NCBI RefSeq assembly: GCF_023898315.1
Contig: NC_064619.1
Coordinates: 304,148,150 to 304,212,149, forward strand
Length of the DNA: 64,000 nt
Source of the DNA: Schistocerca nitens
Lineage: Eukaryota > Arthropoda > Insecta > Orthoptera > Acrididae
Direction: 5' to 3'
This document shows, piece by piece, positions 21,950 to 32,590 of this stretch; the first letter of the stretch is position 1; each line of letters opens with the position of its first letter. The notes under the pieces are model-generated. The model was not told the origin of the DNA and searched no databases. It worked only from the letters and a program-made list of their open reading frames with translations. The translations under genes and the position numbers were made by a program.

Positions 21950-24527
21950 TCACCAGTTGATGTGCAGGCAGGGAAATCAGGACGTGCTCAGTGTAAAGAC
22001 ACTTCAGCTATTAAGATATTAGCAGTACATTTTCAGAGTGTTCGGAATAAAGTTCCTGAATTTACTGCCCTCCAGGAAGCGTGTGGCACGCAAATTATTC
22101 TTGGGACTGAGACCTGATTGAACCCTGAGATAGGAAGTTCTGAAATATTTAGTGAGGATTGGAACGTGTATCGGAAAGACAGATTAGACACCATAGGAGG
22201 TGGTGTCTTCATTGCAGTTGACAAAAATATTGTCTCTACTGAGGCGAAGTAGGGTGCGATTGTGAAGTTATCTGAACACATTTAACAGGGCTAGGGGAAA
22301 TAAAGTTAAATGTTGGGTGTTATTACCGGCCACCAGGTTCCACCGTGACAGTTCTAGAATCATTCAAAGGGAGTCTACATTCTGTATTGCAGAAGTACCC
22401 GGATCATGCTATATTAGTCAGAAGTGACTTCAACCTACCTGGTATAGACTAGGATGTCTACGGATTCATTACAGGTCATACAGACAAGCCCTCGTGTGAA
22501 TTACTTTTGAACACATTATCCGAAAACTGTCTTGAGCAGCTAAATCGACAGCCAATGCGTAATGGAAATATTTTAGATCTGGTAGCCACGAACAAACCAG
22601 ATCTCATCGATGGTGTCAGTGTTGAGACAGGGATTAGTGATCATGATGTTGTCATTACGACTACGGTTACGAAACTTAAAAAGTCGGTCAAGAAGGTTAG
22701 GAGAGTATTCTTACTAGAAAGAGCAGATAAGCAGTTGTTAGCATCCCACTTAGTAAATGAATCGACTTCATTTACTTCCGGTACAATGGACGTGGAAGAA
22801 TTATGGGCAAATTTTAAACACATTGTAAATCACGCATTGGACAAGTATGTATCGAAAAAGTGGGTTACGGACGGAAAAGACCCACCGTGGTTTAACAGCG
22901 CAATTCGGAGAATGCTCAGGAAGCAAAGACAGTTGCACTCTCAGTACAAGAAAGATCGGGAGAATGAGGGCAGGCAAAAGTTAGTAGAGATTCGTGCTGC
23001 TGTAAAAAGAGCGATGCGCGAAGCATTCAACCGCTACCACCGTCATACCTTAGCAAAAGATCTTGCTGAAAACCCAAGGAAATTCTGGTCTTACGTAAAA
23101 TCGGTAAGCGGGTCGAGGGCTTCCATCCAGTCACTCACTGATCAGTCTGGCCTTGTAATAGAAGACAGAAAAACGAAAGCTGAAATTTTAAATTTAGTAT
23201 TTGAGAAATCTTTCACGCAAGAGGATTTTAAAAATATACTGCCATTTGAGTCTCGTACAGATTCCCATATGGAGGACAGTGATAGACATCCCTGGGGTTG
23301 TGAAGCAGCTGAATGGGTTGAAAATAAATAAATCGTCAGGTCCTGATGGGATTCCAATTCGGTTTTACAGAGAGTACTCTACTGCATTGGCTCCTTACTT
23401 AGCTTGCATTTATCGCGAATCTCTTGCCCAACATAAAGTCCCGAGCGACTGGAAAAAAGCGCAGGTGACGCCTGTATATAAGAAGGGTAGAAGGACGGAT
23501 CCTCAAAATTACAGACCAATATCCTTAACATCGGTTTGTTGCAGGATTCTCGACTATATTCTCAGTTAGAATATAATGAATTTCCTTGAGACAGAGAAGT
23601 TGCTGTCCATGCATCAAAATGGCTTTAGAAAGCATCGCTCCTGCGAAACGCAACTCGCCCTTTTTTCACATGATATCTTGCGAACCATGGATGAAGGGTA
23701 TCAGACGGATGCCATATTCCTTGACTTCCGGAAAGCATTTGGCTCGGTGCGCCACTGCAGATTCCTAACTAAGGTACGAGCATATGGGATTGGTTCCCAA
23801 ATATGTGAGTGGCTCGAAGACTTCTTAAGTAATAGAACCCAGTATGTTGTCCTCGATGGTGAGTGTTCATTGGAGGTGAGGGTATCATCTGGAGTGCCCC
23901 ACGGAAGTGTGGTATGTCCGCTGTTGTTTTCTATCTAAATAAATGATCTTTTGGATAGGGTGGATAGCAATGTTCGGCTGTTTGCTGATGATGCTGTGGT
24001 GTACGGGTAGGTGTCGTCGTCGAGTGACTGTAGGAGGATACAAGATGACTTGGACAGGCTTTGTGATCGGTGTAAAGAATGGGATTGGTAGAATTTTGGG
24101 AAGACGTGGTTCATCTGTAAAGGAGACTGCTTATAAAACACTAATATGGCCTATTCTTGAGTACTGCTCAAGCGTTTGGGATCCCTGTCAGGTTGGATTG
24201 AGGGAGGACATAGAAGCAATTCAGAGTCAGCCTGTTAGATTTGTTACTGGTAGGTTTGATCATCATGTGAGTGTTACGGAAATGCTTCGGGAACTCGGGT
24301 GGGAGTCTCTAGAGGAAAGGAGGCATTCTTTTCGTGAATCGCTACTGAGGAAATTTAGAGAACCAGCATTTGAGGCTGACTGCAGTACAATTTTACTGCC
24401 GCCAACTTACATTTTGCGGAAAGACCACAAAGATAAGATAAGAGAGATTAGGACTCGTACAGAGGCATATAGGCAGTCATTTTTCCCTCATTCTGTTTGG
24501 GAGTGGAACAGGGCGAGAAGACGCTAG
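21950..24527 (+). pseudogene. LINE E1 ORF2: APE endonuclease and reverse transcriptase
   Basis: The endonuclease trace starts with KILAVHFQSVRNKVPEF, then IILGTET and YRKDRLDTIGGGVFIAV. The long frame 22507-23331 covers its end (NILDLVATNKPDLIDG, GISDHDVV) and the linker (PPWFNSAIRRMLRKQRQLH). RT follows in 23201-23938 with KINKSSGPDGIPIRFY, NYRPISLTSVCCRILD and GVPHGSVVCPLLF, and the catalytic LFADDAVVYG at about 23978-24007. Immediately after, an internal deletion removes part of the thumb (near 24070). The C-terminal part runs to 24527 (LIWPILEYCSSVWDPCQVGL). Stops and frame shifts occur, so it is inactive. Confidence 0.85.
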
Positions 24528-24600
24528 TTGTGGTACGAGGTACCCTCCACCACGCACCGTATGGTGGATTGCGGAGTATGTATGTAGATGTAGATGTAGA

Positions 24601-24959
24601 ACTGCATGCCTATATTAACTGGGTTCTTTATTCATAAAAATAGGAAGTTACTGAACTCAAGATAGTTGTTGTGATGCAAGCTCTCTGTAATAGTCCAGGT
24701 TAGCTTCACTGCTGGTGAAGCATAAAGTCTACTATGCACACTATTCCGGTAGCTATGTGCTACCTGATTCTCAGCTAGAGGCTGTGACTGCAACTCCGAC
24801 TTGGTAACTCACTGGATGACAGACCCAAGCTCACTGGTTGTGAGAGACTGGCCTTCCAGTATGCAGTGGCAATCTAAATACTGGTGGTTCAGAAGCCATT
24901 GGCAGTGTGTTTCCTGTGAGTCTGTTATGGGCCTCTATCGATCTTCTCACAACGTCTTT
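24601..24959. other. Unassigned repeat-like DNA
   Basis: No coding motif. The composition and CTATCGATCTTCTCACAACG-type text suggest a fragment of another repeat, but I cannot assign a family. Confidence 0.3.
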
Positions 24960-26022
24960 GCCACCTGGTGTGCTGGCGCTAGCTTATGGCAGCACACATT
25001 GCACCCAAATTACATAGAATCATTGGAAACATTGGGGAATCTGAAAAAGTACCAGAGGAGTGGAGGTCAGCCCTAACACACCCTCTTCACAAGGAAGGAG
25101 ACAAAAGAGACCCTAATAAATACAGAGGAATTTCACTATTACCTGTGGCATGCAAAATACTGTCAAAAGGCCTGTTAAGTTGGCTAGAGCCTCAGATAGA
25201 TTTACAGATAGGAGAAAACCAAGGAGACTCTGAAAGGAGTCATGTGGTGAACAGATCTGGCACCTGAGAACAATGTTAACAAGGGGAAAGTTCAGGAACA
25301 TCACAACATTTGTTGACTTCAAGAAGGCCTACAACTCCACAGATAGAAAAAAAATACTCTTCAACACACTGGAAGAAAGGAAGGTGGACAACAAGAACAG
25401 AAGATTAATCCAGGAAACAATTTACAAATACAACATCCAACGAAGTGAAGCTCACAGGAGAGATCTTGGAACCATTTGAAATCAAGACTGGAATGAGACA
25501 GGGAACTGGCCTGTCACTCATTCTACTTAACTCAGTTTTGGAGAAAAAAGGAGTCAGTGGCGTAAAGATGGAGAGATACAAGGATAGAACTATCATCATA
25601 AAATGTCTGCTGATGATATTGTATGGAAAGATAATGCAAGTAGAAAGTTTCAAATACCTGGAAGAGATTATACAGAAAACAGGACTGAACTCAACATCCA
25701 ATGAAGAAAGGATCACAAAAATACAAGCATACAGAATTACGTGAAACCGTTACAATAAATTAAGATACAATAATACAGTAATCGTACAGAGGCGATGTAT
25801 GCTTCAGAAACAACACTTATGAAGGGAAGAATAAAAATCAAGGAAGCAGAAAAGAGAGGAAAGTTCTATGGGCTGGTTATAGAGAGAGGGGATCTGGATT
25901 GAAAGACTGACAACAGAACAGTACAAATTATACAGAACCACATTCTTGAAACCAGTCAAAGAAGAAGAACTAAGAAAAACTGTGAATAAACTAAACATCA
26001 ATTTTTTTTTGTTTGGGTTTAA

Positions 26023-26053
26023 GGGCGCTCAACTGCTGAGGTCATTAGCGCCC
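26023..26053 (-). promoter_or_regulatory. 3' terminal hairpin of LINE D, shared with SINE1
   Basis: On the minus strand, stem GGGCGCT/AGCGCCC (7 bp) closes the loop AATGACCTCAGCAGTTG. SINE1 copies carry the same loop on a GGGACT/AGTCCC stem. It lies about 12 nt before the A-tail. Confidence 0.85.
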
Positions 26054-26152
26054 AGTCACTGTTGTGAGAGCACATGGAATCTGGTAAAACTCAAGGGGAT
26101 GGGGGGACACCAGAAGGACCTGACAAATATGCAGATAAAATAAGTAAAAAGG

Positions 26153-29100
26153 TTAAATGTCTTTGGACAAGCCAGTTAAAGTTATAAAACGCAGAATACG
26201 AGCAGCTGCTCGAGCGTCATCAGCTAAAACATCCGGTAAAGTAGATGGCAGGGACAGGACAACACGAAATTGACTAAAACGGGGACACGACAATAAAACA
26301 TGGCGCACTGTTAATGCCTGACCACAAGGGCACTGCGGTGCTGGGTCACCGGAGAGCAGGTAGCGGTGGCTAAACCGGCAATTCCCAATCCGCAACCTGG
26401 TCAGAAGGACCTCCTCACGCCGAGATGGTCGGGAGGATGTTGTCCAAGCAGTTGGGAGCGGTTTTACTGCCCGGAGCTTGTTTCCTTGGAGGGATGACCA
26501 AGCATCCCACCACAACGACACAAGCCTCTTACATACATCCCCACGAACGTCAGATGACGGGACACAATGGGAGGCTGGCCGAGGCAGGAGGACTGCAGCC
26601 TTGGCTGCAGCATCCGCAGCCTCATTCCTAGGCACTCCTACATGTCCGGGAACCCACAGAAAGCTGACAGAACCACCATTATCAGCGAAAGAATGGAGGG
26701 ACTGCTGTATCCGTTGAATCAAGGGATGGACCGGATAGGGAGCTCCAAGGCTCTGAAGAGCGCTGAGTGAGTCAGAGCAGAGTACATACGATGAATGGCG
26801 GTGGCGGCGGGCATGGAGAGCAAAAAGCTCGGCCGTAAAGCTGGAACATTGGTCGAGGAGCCGGTATTTAAAGGTGGCGGCCCCGACGACAAAGGCACAG
26901 CCGACACCATCGTCAGTTTTGGAGCCATCGGTGTAAATAAAGGTGTGACCGGCAAGTCGAGCACGAAGTTCGACAAACCGTGAGCAATACACTGCAGCCG
27001 GAGTACCCTCCTTCGGGAGTGAGCTGAGGTCGAGATAAATACGAACCGGAGCCTGGAGCCAAGGTGGTGTCGGGCTCTCACCCTCTCTGAAGGTGGTAGG
27101 GAGGGCAAAATCCAATTGTCGAAGCAGGCGACGGAAGCAGACTCCGGGGGGCAGCAGGGCAGACACATACAACCTGTACTGACGGTCGAGAGAATCGGCG
27201 AAGAAGGACTTGTAAGAGGGGTGGTCGGGCATAGACAACAGCCGGCAGGCATACCGACACAGCAGTACGTCGCGCCGGTAGGTCAATGGTAACTCGGCAG
27301 CTTCAGCATAAAGACTCTCGACAGGACTAGTGTAGAAGGCTCCGGTCGCAAGACGTATCCCCCGATGGTGGATGGAGTTGAGCCGGCGTAAGAGGGATGG
27401 CCGAGCAGACGAGTAGACGAAGCTCCCATAATCCAGCTTCGATCGGACTATGGACTGATACAAGCGAAGCAGGACAGTGCGATCCGCTCCCCAAGATGAA
27501 CCGCTAAGAACTCTGAGGACATTAAGGGAATGTGTACAACGGGCCGCCAAATAAGAGACATGTGGAGACCAACACAGTTTCCTGTCCAACGTGAGCCCTA
27601 GAAACTTAGTTGTGTCCACCAATGGGAGAACAACGGGACCGAAATGTAAGGATGGCGGAAGGAACGCTTTATATCGCCAAAAGTTGATACAAACCGTCTT
27701 CTCTTCAGAGAACCGGAAGCCATTTGCCACGCTCCATGAGTAGAGGCTGTCTAGACAACGCTGAAGGCAGCGCTCCAGGAGGCATGTTCTCTGGGCACTG
27801 CAGTAGATCGCGAAGTCATCGACAAAGAGAGAGCCTGAGACAGTAGGTGGAATGCAATCCATAATTGGATTGATCGCGATGGCAAAAAGGGCTACGCTCA
27901 AGACGGTGCCCTGAGGCACTCCGTTCTCCTGGAGGAAGACGTCGGACAATATGGAACCCACACGTACCCTAAACTTTCGATCTGTTAAAAAGGAATCAAT
28001 AAAAAGGGGCAGGAGACCGCGTAGGCCCCACCTGTGCATAGTGCGGAGGATACCTCCTTTCCAACAGGTATCATAAGCCTTCTCCAAGTCGAAGAACACG
28101 GCTACCGTTTGGCGCCTTCGCAAAAAGTTGTGCATGATGAATGTCGACAAGGTCACAAGGTGGTCAACAGCGGAGCGGCGGCGACGAAAGCCGCATTGGA
28201 CATTAGTAAGTAGCCGTCGAGATTCAAGAATCCAGACTAACCGAGCATTAACCATGCGCTCCATCACCTTACAGACACAGTTTGTAAGAGAAATAGGGCG
28301 GTAACTAGAAGGAAGGTGTCTATCCTTCCCGGGTTTGGGTATAGGAACAACAACGGCGTCACGCCAACGCATGGGGACTTGACCTTTGGTCCAGACGCGA
28401 TTGTAGGTACGAAGAAGGAAGCTTTAGCCCGCCGGAGAAAGGTGTGTCAGCATCTGAACGTGAATGGCATCTGGCCCCGGAGCAGAGGACCGGGACAGTG
28501 CAAGCGCACGTTCGAGTTCCCGCATAGTAAAGGGGGCATTATAAGTTTCCAGATTCAGCGAGTGGAAGGAAGGTCGCCGAGCCTCTTCTGCCTCTTTCCT
28601 GGGAAGGAAGGCAGGATGGTAATGGGCGGAGCTTGAAACCTCCGCGAAAAAGCGGCCAAAGGCGTTGGAGACAGCCACAGGATCAACAAGGACCTCATTA
28701 CCTGAGGTCAGGCCAGGTACCGAGGAGTGGGCCTTAATGCCCGACAGCCGGCGCAGGCTACCCCAAACGACGGAAGAGGGAGTAAAACTGTTAAAGGAGC
28801 TGGTGAAAGAGGCCCAACAAGCTTTTTTGCTGTCTTTGATGACTCTACGGCATTGCGCTCGGAGTCATTTGTATTCAATACAATTCGCCAACGTAGGATG
28901 GCGGCGAAAGGTGCGTAAGGCACGTCGTCGAGCACGGATAGCGTCCCTACAAGCCTCGTTCCACCAGGGGACGGAAACGCGACGTGAAGAAGAAGTAGTA
29001 CGAGGAATGGAATGTTCGGCAGCATTGATGATAACAGCCGTGAGGTATTCGACCTGACTGTCACAACTGGGAAAATCGTGGTCCGGAAAGGTCGCCAGGG

Positions 29101-29821
29101 AGGAGTAAAGTCCCCAGTCAGCTTTCAGTATGTTCCAGCTCGAAGGACGTGGGGATGGGGTGTGGTGTAGGAGACGAACGACACAGGGGAAGTGGTCGCT
29201 CGAATAGGTGTCAGAAAGGACATACCACTCGAACCGACGGGCAAGAGTGGTAGAACAGATCGAGAGGTCCAAGTGGGAGTAGGTATGAGTAGAGTCTGAG
29301 AGGAAAGTCGGGGCGCCAGTATTGAGGCAGACAAGATTGAGATGGTTGAAGACATCCGCCAAGAGTGAGCCTCTTTGACAGGATGCAGGAGAGCCCCAAA
29401 GGGGATGATGGGCATTGAAGTCACCAAATAATAAAAACGGCGGGGGAAGCTGAACGATCAAGTGCATCATGTCAGCCCGACTAACAGCAGATGACGGTGG
29501 AGTGTAGATGGTACAAACTGAAAAAGTAAAAGCAGAAAGAGTAATGCGGACAGCTATTGCTTGGAGTGGGGTGGTCAATGGGGTGGGATGGTAATAGACA
29601 TCGTCCCGAATGAGCAACATGACCCCACCATGAGCTGGGACACCGTCCACAGGGGTGAGGTCATACCGCTCCGAGGTATAGTGGGTAAAGGCAATACGGT
29701 CAGTCGGGCGCAACTTGGTTTCCTGGAGACCAAGGACGAGCGGACAGTGCAGGCGGAGGAGCAGTTGTAATTCCTCCCAATTAGATCGAATACCTCTTAT
29801 GTTCCAATGAAACAACGCCAT
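26153..29821 (-). pseudogene. LINE D ORF2: APE endonuclease, RT and RNase H
   Basis: One frame of about 1,220 codons is interrupted only by TGA (28865-28867) and TAA (28424-28426). The endonuclease starts MALFHWNIRGIRSNWEELQ, with LGLQETKL (catalytic Glu), LLFGDFNAHHPLWGS and YSSDHFPCVV (SDH). RT motifs are SSYRPISLTNCVCKVMERM, AVFFDLEKAYDT, GVPQGTVLSVALF and SLFVDDFAIYC (FVDD). RNase H has IYTDGSKTDDGVG, AELFAL, VLCSDSLSALQSL and GVPRNEAADAAAK, so all four acidic catalytic positions are present. A terminal zinc-like CPCGQALTVRHVLLSCP follows. This domain order is typical of I-clade LINEs. Confidence 0.93.
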
Positions 29822-29864
29822 CGCTAGTCAGAAAGTTGGAAGAACGAGACGGGGGAAGAGCTGG

Positions 29865-31074
29865 TCACCTCGACGGCCGCGGAGGGCCAGGTTGCGAGGG
29901 AACAACGCTACAACCGACGGGAGGCGGATCCGGTTCCATCGACTCGTCTCCAGCTGCGGCCGCTGTCCCTGGTTGTTTAGGAGGGGCAGCATCGTTTGCC
30001 GACGAAAGGCCAGCTGAGCGCCTGGCAGCAGAGCGTCCCGGCGAAACTGAGGACGGCCGGGAGCAGCGACTCACGGATGGAGCGTCAGACAAAACGCGCC
30101 GGGGTGGAGAGGGGGATAGAGACTTCTTCTTGGAGGCCTTCTTGGAAGGCCGAGGAGGCACAGGGATGGTGGGCTGGACCTGAAGAAGGTCCTCACGCGC
30201 GGGGTCCGTTTTGGAACGCCGGACCTCGGAAGCTGGAGTCCGGAACGTTTCCCCGATGGACGCCTGAGAAGAGGAGGGCAGGAGGAGGAAGGGTGGCCCC
30301 TGGGGCAGAGGGGGTGGGGGCCACGGGGGAGGAGGATTTGGAAGGGAGGGATTTGGGAGGCGGAGGCAGAGCCCCCTGATGGGCGGAGGAGGCGGAGGGG
30401 GGACAGGGTAGGGGTGAGGATACCGCGGAAGGAGTGGACACAACTGAGGCAAATGAAGTGGTCAATGGCACGGGATGGAGGCGGTCATACTTCTTCCTGA
30501 CCTCAGAATAAGAGAGCCGATCCAAAGTTTTGAGTTCTTGTATCTTCTTCTCCTTCTGATATGCGGGGCAGTCTGAGGATCTAGGCGAGTGGACGCCAGG
30601 ACAATTAATGCACCGAGGTGGTGGGGTGCATGTATGTTCCTCACGAAGAGGACGTCCACAATCGCCACAAAGGGGCTCAGCCTCACACCGTGACGACATG
30701 TGCCCAAAGTGCAAACACCTAAAACAGCGCATAGGAGGCGGGACGTAAGGTCGCACGTCGCACCAGTAGCACATCACCTTTACCTTCTCCGGGAGAACGT
30801 CCCCCTCGAAGGCGAGGATAAAGGCCCCGGTGTCGATGCGACGGTCTTTGGGGCCGCGCTGGACTCGCCGTACGAAATGCACGCCTCGGCGCTCCAGGTT
30901 GGCCCTGAGCTCCTCATCAGATTGTAGCAGGAGGTCACGATGAAAAATAACCCCCTGCGTTCTATTTAGTGCCAGATGTGGGACAATGGATACTGGGATG
31001 TCCCCTCGTAAGGTGTCCTTCCCCAAAAGGCTCGTACTTCTGTAGAATTTTGAAAAATGGAGGTCAAACCCCAA
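29865..31074 (-). pseudogene. LINE D ORF1: gag-like RNA-binding protein with zinc knuckles
   Basis: The first frame (30193-31074) has an RRM-like N-terminal part followed by the cysteine-histidine knuckles CFRCLHFGHMSSRC, CGDCGRPLREEHTC and CINCPGVHSPRSSDC, as in I-factor-type ORF1. It is followed by a proline/serine-rich region. A frame change around 30190-30290 moves the C-terminal part (PARED..., ending PGPPRPSR) to the frame that ends at 29865. The first codon of the open stretch is TTG; an ATG just upstream is followed at once by TGA, so the true start is uncertain. Role: RNA binding and RNP formation. Confidence 0.88.
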
Positions 31075-31108
31075 GGGGGACCATCACATGGAAGGCCGAA
31101 ACGGTTGA

Positions 31109-31181
31109 AACTCCTTTTAGTCGCCTCTTACGACAGGCAGGAATACCTTGGGCCTATTCTTACCCCGGACCCGCAGGGGGG
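31109..31181 (-). ncRNA. Structured 5' terminal motif of LINE D
   Basis: On the minus strand the element begins CCCCCCTGCGGGTCCGGGG, then TAAGAATAGGCCC. Stem 1 is GGGTC/GGCCC (one G-U pair) around a loop ending AAGAATA. Stem 2 is GCCT/AGGC with a loop containing GTCGTAA. It aligns with 12721-12793 of the Dong-type LINE. A self-cleaving or translational role is possible but not shown. Confidence 0.7.
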
Positions 31182-32590
31182 AACTAAACATCAAGATATC
31201 ACATGGTGACAATAAAAATATTGAATCACATTATAAATAAGTGAATAAACAATTGAACCATTGCTGGACATAGGAAACTGCTCTTCCAGAGATAATATTT
31301 TTTTTTCAGAAAAACTGAAGATAAATGCTGTTGTACCAGTGCAAGAGAAAGGGGATGAAAAGGACACTAACAACTACAGACCAGTCTCACTAATATCAGG
31401 TTTCTCAACGATCCTGGAAATTCTATATAATATACTGCTTGATTACCTAGACTAACACAACATTCTTGTACCTTCATGGCATGGTTTTAGAAAGGGTAAA
31501 TCTACAGAAATACAATTGCCAGTCAGACTGACTGCATTATACAGTCATCAGCTGAAAAAATTTTTATCTGCTATGTTTCTGGGTGTCTCCACAGCTTTCA
31601 ACACCATTGCCCATGAAATACTGATACAAAATTGGAAATCTATGGCATTTGTGGGCAAGCAGGGGAGTGGATGCAATCATGCCTATGCAACAGAAAACAG
31701 TATGTATCAGCAGAAAACACATACCACCAGGAACCAAAGTCATCAATCACAGAGTCCTGCAGGGTTTGGTAATGGTGCCATTGCTCTGTTTATAAATGAT
31801 GTAAATGCTGAAGAGAAAGAAAAGAAAACACTGTATGCAGATGACATAACAATACCAAACAGTTACTAAAATGTGGAACAGCTTGAGAGAAAAACATATT
31901 TTTCTGCCAACATCACAGCCCAGTCGCTCATGGAAAATGAACTGATTATAAACCTTAAAAAGACTGTGTGTTAAGAAACAATGAGAAATCTGTTCACAAG
32001 GATTTAGAGGTGGATGACACAAAGGTTTCAAGTAGAAGGCTCGACTAGGTCCTTAGGTATTACTATTTGTAATGAGCTGAAATGGAAACAGTATATTAAT
32101 TCAATTTGTAAGAAACACAGCTTCATCACATTCACAGTAAAAAAGCTACTGCAATAAGCAGACAAATAGCTACTGTGCACAGTATAGCACAGACTCTTAA
32201 CCATACCTAATGTGTAGGGTGATAGTGTAGGGAAACTCAAGCACTCAGGAAACAAAAAGAGTTTCCACATTAAAAAAGATAAACAATTAGGATCATTGTA
32301 AGAAGAAGAATTTCTGAACCATGCAGAAACTACTTCAGAAATCTAGACATGCTTATTTGTACATTTTTGTACATACATTCAACAGTATTAGACATCAAAA
32401 AGGAAGGTTCAGAATTGTTTACAAATGCTAGTGTATGCAACACATGAAGGAAGAACAAGATATGAAGCATACTGTTCTGATTGATGATCCTTAAAAAAAA
32501 GGGTCTTGGGACTTGATATCTACATCTACATCTACATCCATACCCCGCAAGCCACCTGACAGTGTGTGGCAGAGGGTACCCTGAGTACCT

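Larger units (their letters stand above)
20334..24600 (+). mobile_element. LINE E1, CR1/Jockey-group element with 5' monomers
   Basis: The plus-strand order is tandem 5' monomers (20334-21010), ORF1 with SGNH domain (21025 to about 21860), APE endonuclease and RT ORF2 (about 21950-24527), and a 3' end with GTATGTAGATGTAGATGTAG at 24576-24600. The same family occurs at 32515-36734 (E2) and 47836-52195 (E3), both on the minus strand. Each copy also has the TACCCTC/GAGGGTA-type 3' segment. No TSD was recognised. Confidence 0.9.
25989..31194 (-). mobile_element. LINE D: full-length, nearly intact I-clade LINE with 13-bp TSD
   Basis: The body spans 26002-31181 (5.18 kb) and is flanked by AACTAAACATCAA at 25989-26001 and 31182-31194. 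On the minus strand it has a C-rich structured 5' terminus, ORF1 with zinc knuckles, ORF2 with endonuclease, RT and RNase H, a 3' hairpin (26023-26053) and an A-tail (T-run 26002-26010). Only two in-frame stops in ORF2 and one frame change in ORF1 are evident, so it is the youngest large element in the window. The G+C content is clearly higher than that of its surroundings. Confidence 0.95.
24960..31260 (+). mobile_element. RTE-like LINE copy 3, split by LINE D
   Basis: The left part 24960-26001 gives VPEEWRSALTHPLHKEGDKR, YRGISLLPVACKILSK, TTFVDFKKAYNSTDRKKIL and GEILEPFEIKTGMRQGTGLS. It then shows a remnant SADDIVW (about 25606-25627) followed by an internal deletion and FKYLEEIIQKTG. The reading runs into the insertion at KLNI. 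The right part (31182 to about 31260) resumes with KLNIKISHGDNKNIES. It is an old copy with several frame breaks, and its family differs in detail from copy 1 (GMRQGTGLS, SADDIVW). Confidence 0.7.

Noticed and set aside
29836-30379. Long plus-strand frames opposite LINE D ORF1
   Set aside because: By-products of high G+C on the strand opposite a real coding region.
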